Of a stretch of 64,000 nucleotides of DNA, positions 17,301 through 26,377 are shown one piece after another. Numbering within the stretch: position 1 is the first letter of the stretch; every line of letters starts with the position of its first letter. The DNA is from Leisingera thetidis (GTDB taxonomy: Bacteria; Pseudomonadota; Alphaproteobacteria; Rhodobacterales; Rhodobacteraceae). Under the pieces are notes generated by a model, which ran no database searches, had not been told where the DNA came from, and saw only the letters and a program-made list of their open reading frames with translations. The position numbers were made by a program, and so were the translations under genes. The stretch lies in the NCBI RefSeq assembly GCF_025857195.1, contig NZ_CP109787.1:809501-873500 (forward strand), read 5' to 3'.

Positions 17301-18913
17301 GCCTCAAAGGCGGCGTGGATGGTCAGGTCCGCGGGGAAGTCCGCGGCGGTCTGGTTCCAATCCTCCAGCAGCATCCTGCGTTCCGCTTCGGGCAGGATCG
17401 GCAGGGCAGAGACCGGCAGACTGCCGTCACCGTCAATGGCGCCCAGCACCTGCTCCAGCCGCGCGGCGAGCAGCCCTGCGGCCCTGGCATCCAACCGGGC
17501 ATTGTCCGTGTGCAGCGCCATTGTGCCGGCGGTGAAGGTGACGGTGGCGGCGCAGCCTGCCACCGGCGCATCCTTGCCGAGTGCAAGGCCCACTGCGGGC
17601 TGGGGCTGCGCGGAAATCTCCGGCGCCCGGGCCGTCAGATCCTCGGCAAACCCGCCGTATCTGCGTGCATTTTCAATGCCCTGGGCGGTGCGCGCCAGGA
17701 GGTCTTCCGCAGTCTCCTGGCGCCGGGCCTGGAGCGGCACCCAAGGGGAGACAAACCCTGGCAGCGCGTTCATGCCGCCAGCGGAGAGCGCCACATCGGC
17801 AGCGTCCTGGCCGCTGCCGAGCAGCGCCCAGGCCAGCACCCCGGCAGCGGCCTGTGCCTCGCCAAGACCCTCCGGCAGGGTAATTTCCCGGCGGGCGGAC
17901 CCGGTGCCGCCCGTGTCAGCGGCCAGCGGCAGCTGCACCGGCTGCATCGCGGCCAGCGCCTTGCGCCAATGGCTCTCGCCGCCTTGGGTGGCAGCCATCC
18001 GCGCAGTGAGCGTCCGGGCGTCCTCGGCAGGCAGCACAGGCAGCATGTCCCCGGCTTTGAACAGGGCCGCGGCGTCCAGCTGTTTTCCGGCAGGCGTGGT
18101 CAGCCGCGCAAGCGTCAGCGCACCGTCCGCGGCGGCAATTGTCACGCTGTCTTTGCGGACGCCAAGCACCGTTCCAGGGGCGCCGGAGCCTTCGGCCAAG
18201 CCGGCGGCGCCGGTCAGAACCACGCGCTCTCCAATCCGCAGTTTGGCAGCGCACATCGGGTTCCAGTACCCACCGGTATCCAAGGCGCGGACCAGACGGG
18301 CCAGCTCGGCGGCAGGGCGGGAGAAATCCAGCACTCCGCCAGCGGCGGGGCGGTCGGATTTGGCAAACACGCGGCGCTGGCTCAGGTCCTGCGGCAGGCG
18401 GTTCAGGGTGCCGGTTTCCAGCTGCGCCATCACCTCGCCAAAGCTGTCCATCGCCGCGGCGTAGCATTTGGAATTGAGGCTGAAGGCGGTCTCATCCCCT
18501 GCCACATCGAACATCCGCTGGGCCAGGATATCGCCCTCGTCAACGCCGCCTTCGATCAGGTGCCAGGTGATGCCGTGCTGCGCCTCGCCGTGGATCAGCG
18601 CCCAGTTCGGTGTGTTGAGGCCCGCATAGGCGGGCAGCGGGCCGTCGTGGAAGTTCACCGCGCCCTTGGCGGCGCGCGCCAGCACCTGATCCGGGATCAC
18701 CGTCAGGTTGGCGATGGACAGAAGCCAGTCGAACCCGTCCGGCAGATCGCGCTGGTGGTCCAGCAGAAGCAGGCCCTTGTCCGCGGCCCAGGTGCGGATA
18801 TCGGTGTCTTGCGAGACCACCGCCCGGATCTGGTGGCCGCGTGCCAGCAAAGCCTCGGCGCAGCCGATCAGGAGGGATTCACTGCCAATCAGGGCACAGG
18901 AAAAAGGGATCAT
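14351..18913 (-). CDS. NRPS: formyltransferase - condensation remnant - adenylation split by luciferase-like monooxygenase - carrier
   Basis: 1520 aa. Residues 1-290 are a formyl-tetrahydrofolate-dependent transferase: NFHDGPLPAYAG and VDEGDIL keep the Asn-His-Asp catalytic set. About 300-525 resembles the end of a condensation domain (LLEDWNQTAADFP), but I find no HHxxxDG motif. Adenylation spans about 530-1410: core A3 YTSGSTGLPKG near 676, A4 LSFDISVLELF, A5 MYGPTETTIW near 1196, A7 YRTGDLVRW, A10 NKKIDRKALP. Between A4 and A5, residues about 761-1116 are an inserted FMN-dependent luciferase-like monooxygenase of the MupA/Atu3671 type (FYWGNDDG, VWTPERHFHAF, GFASGWQPDDF). A carrier domain with LGGHSLLAV (phosphopantetheine Ser) lies near 1441. 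No thioesterase. I infer that an amino acid is loaded, oxidised and N-formylated. Confidence 0.92.
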   Translation of the reverse strand: MIPFSCALIGSESLLIGCAEALLARGHQIRAVVSQDTDIRTWAADKGLLLLDHQRDLPDGFDWLLSIANLTVIPDQVLARAAKGAVNFHDGPLPAYAGLNTPNWALIHGEAQHGITWHLIEGGVDEGDILAQRMFDVAGDETAFSLNSKCYAAAMDSFGEVMAQLETGTLNRLPQDLSQRRVFAKSDRPAAGGVLDFSRPAAELARLVRALDTGGYWNPMCAAKLRIGERVVLTGAAGLAEGSGAPGTVLGVRKDSVTIAAADGALTLARLTTPAGKQLDAAALFKAGDMLPVLPAEDARTLTARMAATQGGESHWRKALAAMQPVQLPLAADTGGTGSARREITLPEGLGEAQAAAGVLAWALLGSGQDAADVALSAGGMNALPGFVSPWVPLQARRQETAEDLLARTAQGIENARRYGGFAEDLTARAPEISAQPQPAVGLALGKDAPVAGCAATVTFTAGTMALHTDNARLDARAAGLLAARLEQVLGAIDGDGSLPVSALPILPEAERRMLLEDWNQTAADFPADLTIHAAFEAQAARTPDATALVFENQSFTYAEVNARANAVARRLREMGVKPGVHAGIHIRRAPELVFAALAVMKAGGAYVPLDPAYPADRIAHYIRDSQAQVIVTQGALAGSLPASDAQVLEIESVSAADTDAIDGGATGRDLAYLIYTSGSTGLPKGVMVTHANVSNFFTGMDQRIPHQPGDAWLAVTSLSFDISVLELFWTLTRGFKLVLSSDESRLELSKGPVALSGRKMDFNLFYWGNDDGPGPQKYHLLLEGAKFADSHGFNAVWTPERHFHAFGGPYPNPSVTGAAVAAVTQNIGVRSGSCVAPLHHPARIAEEWAVIDNLTAGRAGIGFASGWQPDDFILRPENTPPANKPALFETIETVRKLWRGEAVAFPRKDGGEHSVLTQPRPVSKELPVWVTTAGNPETWREAGAIGANVLTHLLGQSIDEVAGKIRIYHDALRAAGHDPAAFKVTLMLHSYLAKTREEARKVAREPMKDYLRSAAGLIKQYAWAFPAFKKPEGVKNPFEMDLGMLSEEELEAILDFAFERYFEESGLFGTIPDACQRVEQLKRIGVDEIACLIDYGIAPDVVLEGLKPLAEVLRLSNAPQELAADDFSLAAQIVRHGVTHMQCTPSMARMIAADENASACLGRLQHLLVGGEALPGDLVQALQGATGAELHNMYGPTETTIWSTVEKITSVPAGTAGIGSPVANTQVYVLDEKQAPVPAGTPGELHIGGAGVTTGYWQREELTSERFVNAPFAEGRLYRTGDLVRWTAAGTLAFLGRTDHQVKIRGQRIELGEIEAAMAAYPGVTGAVAVPRGDSGAEQLAGYITASAPVSEDALKQALAGKLAEVMVPAHIVTLEAFPLTPNKKIDRKALPDPQPARTEAASAAPLADGAQARIATVWSRILGVSGIGAQDNFFALGGHSLLAVQAHRELRQELNTAKLSITDIFRFPTLAGLAAHIEGLAGTPANAEQQPQDTAGPDRADTMSKRRAMRANRRAKAG

Positions 18914-19926
18914 TTCTGCTCCTTCGCTTGCGGAGAGAGGGGGCGCGTTTCCAGGGACGGTTTGCGGCGGGGCGCGGCTGCGGCGCGCAGGCCGTGCAGG
19001 ATCAGGTCGCGCAGAAAATGCGGCGGATCAGCCTGCGGCTTGTCAGAAATCAGGCGGCGCAGCCCGTAGATCAGGCTGCCTGCGATGCGCGCCAGCGTGG
19101 CGGCCGCGGCATAGGCGCGGCCGTGGTGTTTCACGAAGTAATGCAGCCGCGAGTCGAACCAGTACCGGGGCGTGCGGTCCCAGGTCTTCATGCCGGTCGA
19201 AGCGGACCCCACATGCGCCACCTCGCTGGACGGCACGTAATGGGTGCGCCAGCCGGCGCGGGCAGCGCGGCGGCAGAGGTCGGTTTCCTCGAAGTAGAGA
19301 AAGAAGGACTCGTCAAAGCCGCCCACCGCTTCGATCACCTCGCGGCGGATCATCAGGCTGGCACCGGCAGTCCAGTCGACCTGCTGCTCGTTCTGCGGCA
19401 TGTCCATGGCGACCACCCAGTGCTTCAGCAGCCGGGTGAAGATGCCGGTGCGCACGCTGGCCTCGAACTCCGCCGCGATGGAGGGGAAGCGGAAGGCGGT
19501 GCGGTGCGGCTCCCCGTCCATTCCACGCACGTAGGAACCGGCCAGGCCGGCGCCGGGGCGTTCCTGCAGAAAATCGCGCAAGGAGCGGATGGTCCTGCCC
19601 TGCACAAAGGCGTCGGAGTTCAGGAGATAGTAGAAATCCGGCGCGCTGCCGTCCGGCAGCCCGGCCTTGATGCCGATGTTCATGCCGGCACCAAAGCCGC
19701 CGTTGACAGGGGAGGCCAGCAGCTGCAGCCGGCCGCTGTCCAGCCAGCCGCGGGCTTCCGCTTGTGCGCGGATGCGGTCAAAGGAGCCGTCGCCCGATCC
19801 GTTGTCGATGATCAGCAGCCCGCCCGGCAGCTCCTCCATTTCGCGCAGGGCCGCCTCGGCGGTCTGCAGAGTCATCTCCGGCGTGCGGAAGTTGAGAAGG
19901 ATGGCGAGGATGCGCTGGTCTTTCAT
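18910..19926 (-). CDS. GT2-family glycosyltransferase (rhamnosyltransferase-like)
   Basis: 338 aa, GT-A fold. It opens RILAILLNFRTPEMTLQTAE with LIIDNGSGDGS, then NGGFGAGMNIGI, the YYLLNSDAFVQ metal site near 108, and GASLMIRREVIEAVGGFDESFFLYFEETD near 210 (split here across the conserved ED block), the pattern of WbbL-type rhamnosyl or related transferases. It lies between the PKS (4-base gap) and the NRPS (ATGA overlap), so it is made with them. That position suggests sugar transfer to the PKS/NRPS product or its glycan carrier, rather than a plain backbone step; this is inference. Confidence 0.88.
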   Translation of the reverse strand: MKDQRILAILLNFRTPEMTLQTAEAALREMEELPGGLLIIDNGSGDGSFDRIRAQAEARGWLDSGRLQLLASPVNGGFGAGMNIGIKAGLPDGSAPDFYYLLNSDAFVQGRTIRSLRDFLQERPGAGLAGSYVRGMDGEPHRTAFRFPSIAAEFEASVRTGIFTRLLKHWVVAMDMPQNEQQVDWTAGASLMIRREVIEAVGGFDESFFLYFEETDLCRRAARAGWRTHYVPSSEVAHVGSASTGMKTWDRTPRYWFDSRLHYFVKHHGRAYAAAATLARIAGSLIYGLRRLISDKPQADPPHFLRDLILHGLRAAAAPRRKPSLETRPLSPQAKEQK

Positions 19927-19930
19927 GGGG

Positions 19931-22900
19931 TCACTCTGCGGCTTCGGCGTAGCGGTGCGGTGCGGCAGTGGCGTCGGCGGCGTCGAGAACCGATTTCAGC
20001 TGCTGGGCCAGCACCGCCACATTGGGCACCAGCACCATGCTGTTGTGATCGCCCGGCACCTCTAACACGCGTGTGTCAGGCGCCCATTTGCACCAGTCGT
20101 TGTCGGCATGGACATACTCCCGGGCGGTGCTGACCCACTGCCCGCCCGAGACCCGCCAGCGCTGGTCGAGCGGCGGCCGGAACAGTACAACGGAACCGTC
20201 CCAGGGCCGGATTTCATAGGCACCGATCGCTGTGCGGAAAGCGGCCTCCATCTTCATATTGTCAAATTCGGCCTTGCCCGGTGCGGGTGGCGGTGCCTTG
20301 CGCCGCGCGACCTCCCAGGCGATGCGGGTTCTGGCCCATTCCCCCAGGAAGGCGGGACCGCGTTCCTGGAACTGGCGCATCTTGATCAGCGCCTTGTCTT
20401 TCCGGCTTAGCTCCGGGCGCAGGGGCAGCGGCGTGTCGAGCATGGCGACCACCGCGGTGTCCGCGCCGGTGTCTTTCAGTTGCTGCGCCATCTCATAGGC
20501 GGTGATGCCGCCGCCGGAATAGCCGCCCAGCAAGTAGGGGCCCTGTGGCTGCACCTGGCGCACCTCCCGGAGGTAGTCACGCGCAGCGTCCACCAGCGAA
20601 ATGTGCGGGGCTTCGCCGCCGACCAGCCCCTTGGCCTGCAGGCCGAAAACCGGGCGGTCCTCGCCAAGGAGCAGCGCCAGGTGGCGCAGGTTCAGCACAT
20701 TCCCGAACATGCCGGCGACCAGGAAGAACGGCCGCCGCCCGGTGCCGTCGCCCGGATGCAGCTGCACCAGGTGGCGGTAGTGCGGTGTCTCCTGCAGCGC
20801 TGCGGGCGCGCCGCCCGGCTCCGCGGCGGTCCCGCCGCCGGTGCGCTCGATGATCCGCTCCGCCAGTGCCGCGACGCTGGGTGCCTCGAACAGCACCGAC
20901 ATCGGGAATTCCACTCCAAAGCTGCGTTTCACCTGGGCAAACAGCCGTACGGCAATCAGCGAGTGGCCGCCAAGGTCAAAGAAACTGTCCTCGATGCCCA
21001 CCTGTGACACCCCCAGGAGGGAGGCAAAAAGCTGGGCCAGATCCTCTTCCACCGGGTTGCGGGGGGCGATGTAATCGGTGTCAAGCTGCGGGCGCTCAAA
21101 GGTCTGGACCTCACCCGCGGCGGGGGCGGCGGATTGCGCGGCCTGGGCAATCAGCGCAGGAAGGTCGAGCGAGGAGACCACCACCTGCGGCAAGCCGGCG
21201 GCCAGCGCCCGGGCCAAGGCCTCGCCGCCTTCACTGGCCCTGATGCCATTGGAGATGTTCAGCTGCAGGCGGCGTTCCTCGGGCGACAAGGGCTGTGCAG
21301 CGCGGGCGGGCTGCAATCCCGGCTGCGCGGCGCTGGCGCCGGGCTCTGCGGCACGGGCAGAGACGTCAAAGCCGGCGGCCAGGCGCTGCATCCTGAAGCC
21401 TTCGATTTCGGCCAGCACGGTGCCTTCGTGATCAGTCAGGGTCACGTCGAAGGCTGCGGATCTGCCGTCCGGCGTCCCGGCCAGCCGCACGTGGCTGCAG
21501 ATCTTCGGGGGCAGCGGCGCAAATACCAGGATGGAGCTGTAGGACACCGGCACCCAGAGGGCATCCGCCTGATACCCGGGGATCAGGTTCACCGCCCAGC
21601 CGGTGGCCAGGTCCATCAGTCCGGGATGCAGCAGGGTGCCGTCCCGCGCCGCAGCGCCGGGCAGCGAAAGACAAGCCAGCCCTTCGCCATCCCCCAGTGC
21701 CGCGCGCTCCAGCACATGCCAGCGCGGGCCGAAGCGCAGGTGCGCCTCCTGCGGGGATCGCAGGCGCCCGCCGATTGGCGCCTGCTCCTCCGGGCATCGG
21801 GTGAAAATCTTCTGGAGGTTGAGTGCGGCGGGGCGTTCTGCCGCCGCCGCTGAGGCCAGCATTGCCTGACAATTCAGAGAGTAACCATTTGTACACGCCG
21901 CGTAAACAAACAGTTCATAACCATTTTCGTTAGCTTCTAGATTAACCTGAACGGTCTTGGGGCTGCCCTCTTGCACAATCATAGGGCGCAAAAAATAAAG
22001 GTCGCGGATTTCGAACGGCGCGTCAATGCCGGCCGCGGCCAATGCTTCGGCGGCCATTTCTATGTAGCCTGTGCCGGGCACCAGGGCCGTGCCGTCTGCA
22101 GTGCGGTGCTCGTCCAGCAGCCAATCGGCGGTGCTGAAGCGGGGGGTGAAGACGGGGTTGCCGCCGGCGTCAAAGGCGCGTTGCTGCAGCAGCGGCTGCG
22201 GGCAGGGCTCCGGCGCGCTGGCGTCCGCGGCGCTGGTGCGGGCGCTCATGGCGTCGGCGGCCATCCCGGTGTCCGCCCAGACGCCCCAGTCCACTGAGAT
22301 GACGCGGGTCTGCCCGCCTGCACGGTGCCTGGCCCAGGCGTTGAGGTATTCATTGGCGGCAATGTAATCCACCTGGCCTGCGGGCCGGGCCGCCGTGGAG
22401 GAGGAGGAAAACAGCACCATCAGTTCCAGGCTGCCGTCCGGGAACACCGCGTCGAGCGCCCGTAGCCCGCTGACCTTGGGGGCCAGGACCCGGGCGATCT
22501 GGGCCTCGTCCTTGGCCAGCAGCGGGCCATCGCTGATGACGCCTGCACCGTGCAGGACGCCGGTGAGCGGGCCGTTTTGCGTCTCGGCCTGTTCCCTGGC
22601 GCTGCGCAGTTCGCCGGCGTGGCAGACATCGGCGGCCAGCGGCAGCACGGCACCGCTGCCGGCTTCCTCCAAAGCCATTACCGCGCGGATGCGCCGGGCG
22701 GTCCGGCTGGCCGGGCTTTGGCTGCGCAGGCAACGCGCCCAGTCGGTGCGCGGCGGCAGCCCTTCGCGCGAGATCAGCGAGATCTTGGCGCCGTATTCGC
22801 GCATCAGGTAACCCGCGATGGTCAGGCCGATGCCGCCGTATCCGCCGGTGATCAGGTAGTGGCCGCCCTGCTTGAACACCGGCGTTTCCGGCGCGGGCAG

Positions 22901-25900
22901 GGGCTGCGGGCGCCAGCCGAGCTCAAAGCGTTTTTCCCCGCGCCAGGCGGCAGTGGCATTGGCCGGTTCCGCCATGAGTTCTTCCAGCAGGCGGGGGGTG
23001 ATGTCTGTTTGCGCCGGTTTTCGCCGGGCAAACAGGCCCTGCGGCTGTTGCGGCAGTTCGATGTCCACGGTGGCGCAGCTGAGGCCGGGCAGCTCCCGCG
23101 GGATCACCCCGGCGGGGCCTGCGATCATCGCCTTTTCCGGGTAGGGCAGCGCTTCGTCCCGCACCTGCGCGGCACCGGTGGTGAAGACAGTAATGTGCAC
23201 CGGGCCGGGCAGACCGGCATTGCCCAGCTCCTGCGCCAAGGCAGTCAGGGAGTGAAAGCCCGTCTCCAGATTGCGGTCGAAGAAGGAGGAACCGGGGCGG
23301 AAGCTCTCGCCCTCTGTCACCAGCCAGAAATGGGCGATCCGGTCCGGCAGCAGCCCAGCCGCCGCCAGATCCGCCAGCAGCGCGCCATAGGCGGCGCGGC
23401 CCTGCTCCGGCGGCAGCATGTAGGAGCCTGGCGCCAGCTGCGCATAGGTGTCGCCTGCCCGCACCCGGGCAACGGTATGGCCTGCGGCCTCCAGCCGGTC
23501 TGCCGCGCGGGCGGCGTGGCCGGTCTCGTCCTCGAAGATCAGCCAGTTATGGAGTTCCTGGTCCAGATCCTGTTCCACGTCGAGGCTGCAATCGGCCAGC
23601 CGCGGGCGCCAGGCGGGGCGGTAGCCCCAGTCCGTCAGGTCTTCGTGCCGGGCCGGGGCGTCAGCCTCTTCCCGGACCGCGGGCTGGCCCGGTTCGATGA
23701 AATAGCGGCTGCGCTGGAAGGCGTAGCCGGGCAGCGGCAGCCGGTTGCGGCGCGCCCCGCCCCAGATCTGCGGCCAGTCGGCCTCGACCCCGCAGGCCCA
23801 GAGCCGGCCGATGACGCCGAAGAAATAGCTGTCGTCCATCACCTGCTGGTCCGGATGGCGCAGGGAGCTGAGCACCTGGCCCGGCTGCACGGCAGGCGAC
23901 ATCTGCGCCAGCGCGCTCAATGCCTTGCCGGGACCCACCTCCAGGAACACGCGGTTCGGAGTCCTGGCGAGCGTTTCGATGCAATCGGCGTAGCGCACGG
24001 TGTTGCGCAGCTGTTCCACCCAGTAGTCGGCGCTGGCGGCCTGATCGGCGGTCAGCGGCGCGCCGGTGCGGTTGGAGATCACCGGCAGGGTCGGCGCCGA
24101 CAGGGGCAGCGAGCGGATGAAATCGCCATAGTCCTGCAGGATGCCGTCCAGCATCCGGGAGTGGGCGGCAATGTCGATCGGGATGCGCTGGTGTTCCACC
24201 TCGCGGGCGGTCAGCTGCTCTGACAGACGGTCCAGCGCCTCCTGCGGGCCGGACACCGCGGTGAGCGCAGGCGCATTGACGCTGGCAATGTCGAGTTCAT
24301 CGCCGATGAGAGCTTCCACCTCCGCCAGGGGCAGGGCGATGGACAGCATGCCGCCTGCGGGCACTGTGTCAAACAGCCGTCCGCGCAGCAGCACCAGGTC
24401 GATGCAGTCCTCAAAGGACATCACTCCGGCTAGGCAGGCGGCGGTATTTTCGCCCATGGAATGGCCGACCAGCGCGGCGGGCCTCACCCCCCAGCTGATC
24501 CACAGCTGCGCCAGCGCGTATTCCACGATCATGATCAGCGGCAGCTGCACCGAGGGCTGCTGCAGCTTGGCATTGGCCGCCTCTTCTTGGCCGTCTTCCG
24601 GCAGCCAGACCGCGCGGATGTTGTAATCCAGGCTCTTTTGCAGATGCTGCAGCCCGCGGTCCATCCAGTCGGCAAAGACCGGCTCGGTCTCATAAAGGTC
24701 GCGCGCCATGCCAGCATATTGCGCACCGCCGCCGGGGAACATGAACACCACCTTCGGCGCATCGCCCAGGCGGTCGTGGGTAAAGACCCTGCGCGGATCG
24801 TTTTCCTCAATCAGCGCAATGGCTTCGTCAGCGGTTTCCGCCACCAGAACCCGCCGTTTGGCAAAGCCGCGGCGGCCTTCTTTCAGCGTATAGGCAACGT
24901 CAGCCAGATCAGCCCCGGGGTTGGCGCGCAGATAGTCCGCCAGCGCCTGGGTGTTGGCGTCCAGCGCGGCCTTGCCATGGCCGGAGACGCAGAGGACCTG
25001 GAACGGGAAATCGCTTTCTTCGGAGGCTGCACGTTCCGGCGCTTCCTCCAGGATCACATGGGCATTTGTGCCGCCGACGCCCAATGAGTTGACGCCCGCC
25101 CGCCGCGGTCCCTTGGGCGGTGTCCAGGGTGTCAGCTCCGCATTCACGCGGAACGGCGACGTTTCGAAATCAATAGCCGGGTTCGGCGCCTCAAATCCCA
25201 GCGAGGGCGGGATTTCCTTGTGGTGCAGCGCCAGTGCTGTCTTGGTCAGGCTGGCGACGCCCGCCGCCGTGTCCAGATGGCCGATGTTGGTCTTGACCGA
25301 ACCGATGCGGCAATAGCCGCTGTCCTGCGTGCTGGCACGGTAGGCGTCGGTCAGCGCCGAGACCTCAATCGGGTCGCCCAGATAGGTGCCGGTGCCGTGG
25401 CATTCGACGTAGCCGATGGTCTCCGCCGGGGTGCCTGCGGCCTGCAGCGCGGCTTGCACCGCCGCCGACTGGCCGCCGACCGACGGCGCCAGATAGCCCG
25501 CCTTGTCCGCGCCGTCGTTGTTGATCGCCGAGCCCTTGATCACTGCCCAGATGTGGTCGCCATCAGCCACCGCATCCTCCAGCCGCCGCAGCGCCACCGC
25601 GCCGGCGCCGGAGCCGAAGACCGTGCCTTGCGCCCGGTGGTCGAAGGCGTGGCAATGGCCGTCCGGGCTGAGGATCTCGTTTTCCTTGTAGAGGTAGCCG
25701 CGGCCCTGCGGCAGTTCGATGGTGACACCGCCCGCCAGCGCCATTTCGCATTCGCCCTCACGCAAGGCCTTGCAGGCGTAGTGCACCGCCACCAGCGAGG
25801 TGGAGCAGGCGGTCTGCACATTGACCGATGGTCCCTTCAGGTCGAACACATGGCTGACGCGGGTCGACAGGAAGTCCTTGTCGTTGCCGGTGTGGCGCAG

Positions 25901-26377
25901 CAGGAACATGCCGACGTCATCGACCAGGGCGGGGTTCGAGCAGATGTTGAAATAGAAATAGCTGCCCATGCCGCAGCCGGCATAGACGCCAATGGGGCCG
26001 CTGATGCTCTCGGGCGGGCGGCCCGCGTTTTCCATCGCCCCCCAGGCGACCTCCAGGAACTTGCGGTGCTGCGGGTCGAGAATGGCGGCTTCCTTGGGGC
26101 TGAAGCCAAAGAACTCGGCATCGAATTCGTCAAACCCCTGCAGCCGGGCGGCTGCAGGCACATAGTTCGGATCGGCGAGGACAGATGCCCGCTCGCCACC
26201 CGCCAGCAGGGTTTCCCGGTCCAGCACTTCAATCGATTCAATGCCCGCGCGCAGGTTCTGCCAGAACGCCTCGGCCGAGCCCGCGCCCGGCACCGTCACC
26301 GACAGCCCGACAATGGCAATATCTGCGGCCGCAGTCTTTTCTGCAGCGCCCCCCGCTGCGGGTTTCCCATCCTGCAT
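19931..26377 (-). CDS. Modular type I polyketide synthase KS-AT-KR-DH-ACP-TE
   Basis: 2148 aa. Domain order with approximate residues: ketosynthase 15-440 (TACSTSL, ECHGTGTYLGDP, KTNIGHLDTAAG); acyltransferase 545-830 (FMFPGGGAQYAGMA, GHSMGEN, IAAHSRMLD); a linker with no clear motif 900-1170; ketoreductase 1175-1370 (LITGGYGGIGL, then Y-x-x-x-N in GQVDYIAANEYL); dehydratase 1400-1680 (DEHRTADGTALVPG, LHPGLMDLATGW); acyl carrier near 1800 (LGGHSLIAV); thioesterase 1880-2130 (GYSGGG, AMLDTPLP, PGDHNSM). The ketoreductase comes before the dehydratase, the reverse of the usual order. ATG 26377 is chosen because the KS begins about 15 residues later; earlier in-frame sequence is Arg/Gln-rich filler. 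The terminal thioesterase should release or transfer the product. The IAAHS motif does not settle the extender unit. Confidence 0.93.
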   Translation of the reverse strand: MQDGKPAAGGAAEKTAAADIAIVGLSVTVPGAGSAEAFWQNLRAGIESIEVLDRETLLAGGERASVLADPNYVPAAARLQGFDEFDAEFFGFSPKEAAILDPQHRKFLEVAWGAMENAGRPPESISGPIGVYAGCGMGSYFYFNICSNPALVDDVGMFLLRHTGNDKDFLSTRVSHVFDLKGPSVNVQTACSTSLVAVHYACKALREGECEMALAGGVTIELPQGRGYLYKENEILSPDGHCHAFDHRAQGTVFGSGAGAVALRRLEDAVADGDHIWAVIKGSAINNDGADKAGYLAPSVGGQSAAVQAALQAAGTPAETIGYVECHGTGTYLGDPIEVSALTDAYRASTQDSGYCRIGSVKTNIGHLDTAAGVASLTKTALALHHKEIPPSLGFEAPNPAIDFETSPFRVNAELTPWTPPKGPRRAGVNSLGVGGTNAHVILEEAPERAASEESDFPFQVLCVSGHGKAALDANTQALADYLRANPGADLADVAYTLKEGRRGFAKRRVLVAETADEAIALIEENDPRRVFTHDRLGDAPKVVFMFPGGGAQYAGMARDLYETEPVFADWMDRGLQHLQKSLDYNIRAVWLPEDGQEEAANAKLQQPSVQLPLIMIVEYALAQLWISWGVRPAALVGHSMGENTAACLAGVMSFEDCIDLVLLRGRLFDTVPAGGMLSIALPLAEVEALIGDELDIASVNAPALTAVSGPQEALDRLSEQLTAREVEHQRIPIDIAAHSRMLDGILQDYGDFIRSLPLSAPTLPVISNRTGAPLTADQAASADYWVEQLRNTVRYADCIETLARTPNRVFLEVGPGKALSALAQMSPAVQPGQVLSSLRHPDQQVMDDSYFFGVIGRLWACGVEADWPQIWGGARRNRLPLPGYAFQRSRYFIEPGQPAVREEADAPARHEDLTDWGYRPAWRPRLADCSLDVEQDLDQELHNWLIFEDETGHAARAADRLEAAGHTVARVRAGDTYAQLAPGSYMLPPEQGRAAYGALLADLAAAGLLPDRIAHFWLVTEGESFRPGSSFFDRNLETGFHSLTALAQELGNAGLPGPVHITVFTTGAAQVRDEALPYPEKAMIAGPAGVIPRELPGLSCATVDIELPQQPQGLFARRKPAQTDITPRLLEELMAEPANATAAWRGEKRFELGWRPQPLPAPETPVFKQGGHYLITGGYGGIGLTIAGYLMREYGAKISLISREGLPPRTDWARCLRSQSPASRTARRIRAVMALEEAGSGAVLPLAADVCHAGELRSAREQAETQNGPLTGVLHGAGVISDGPLLAKDEAQIARVLAPKVSGLRALDAVFPDGSLELMVLFSSSSTAARPAGQVDYIAANEYLNAWARHRAGGQTRVISVDWGVWADTGMAADAMSARTSAADASAPEPCPQPLLQQRAFDAGGNPVFTPRFSTADWLLDEHRTADGTALVPGTGYIEMAAEALAAAGIDAPFEIRDLYFLRPMIVQEGSPKTVQVNLEANENGYELFVYAACTNGYSLNCQAMLASAAAAERPAALNLQKIFTRCPEEQAPIGGRLRSPQEAHLRFGPRWHVLERAALGDGEGLACLSLPGAAARDGTLLHPGLMDLATGWAVNLIPGYQADALWVPVSYSSILVFAPLPPKICSHVRLAGTPDGRSAAFDVTLTDHEGTVLAEIEGFRMQRLAAGFDVSARAAEPGASAAQPGLQPARAAQPLSPEERRLQLNISNGIRASEGGEALARALAAGLPQVVVSSLDLPALIAQAAQSAAPAAGEVQTFERPQLDTDYIAPRNPVEEDLAQLFASLLGVSQVGIEDSFFDLGGHSLIAVRLFAQVKRSFGVEFPMSVLFEAPSVAALAERIIERTGGGTAAEPGGAPAALQETPHYRHLVQLHPGDGTGRRPFFLVAGMFGNVLNLRHLALLLGEDRPVFGLQAKGLVGGEAPHISLVDAARDYLREVRQVQPQGPYLLGGYSGGGITAYEMAQQLKDTGADTAVVAMLDTPLPLRPELSRKDKALIKMRQFQERGPAFLGEWARTRIAWEVARRKAPPPAPGKAEFDNMKMEAAFRTAIGAYEIRPWDGSVVLFRPPLDQRWRVSGGQWVSTAREYVHADNDWCKWAPDTRVLEVPGDHNSMVLVPNVAVLAQQLKSVLDAADATAAPHRYAEAAE

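Noticed and set aside
15338..19069. 1243-residue plus-strand ORF antisense to the NRPS
   Set aside because: Gln/Arg/His-rich composition is the usual antisense shadow of a GC-rich gene; NRPS motifs are clear on the minus strand.
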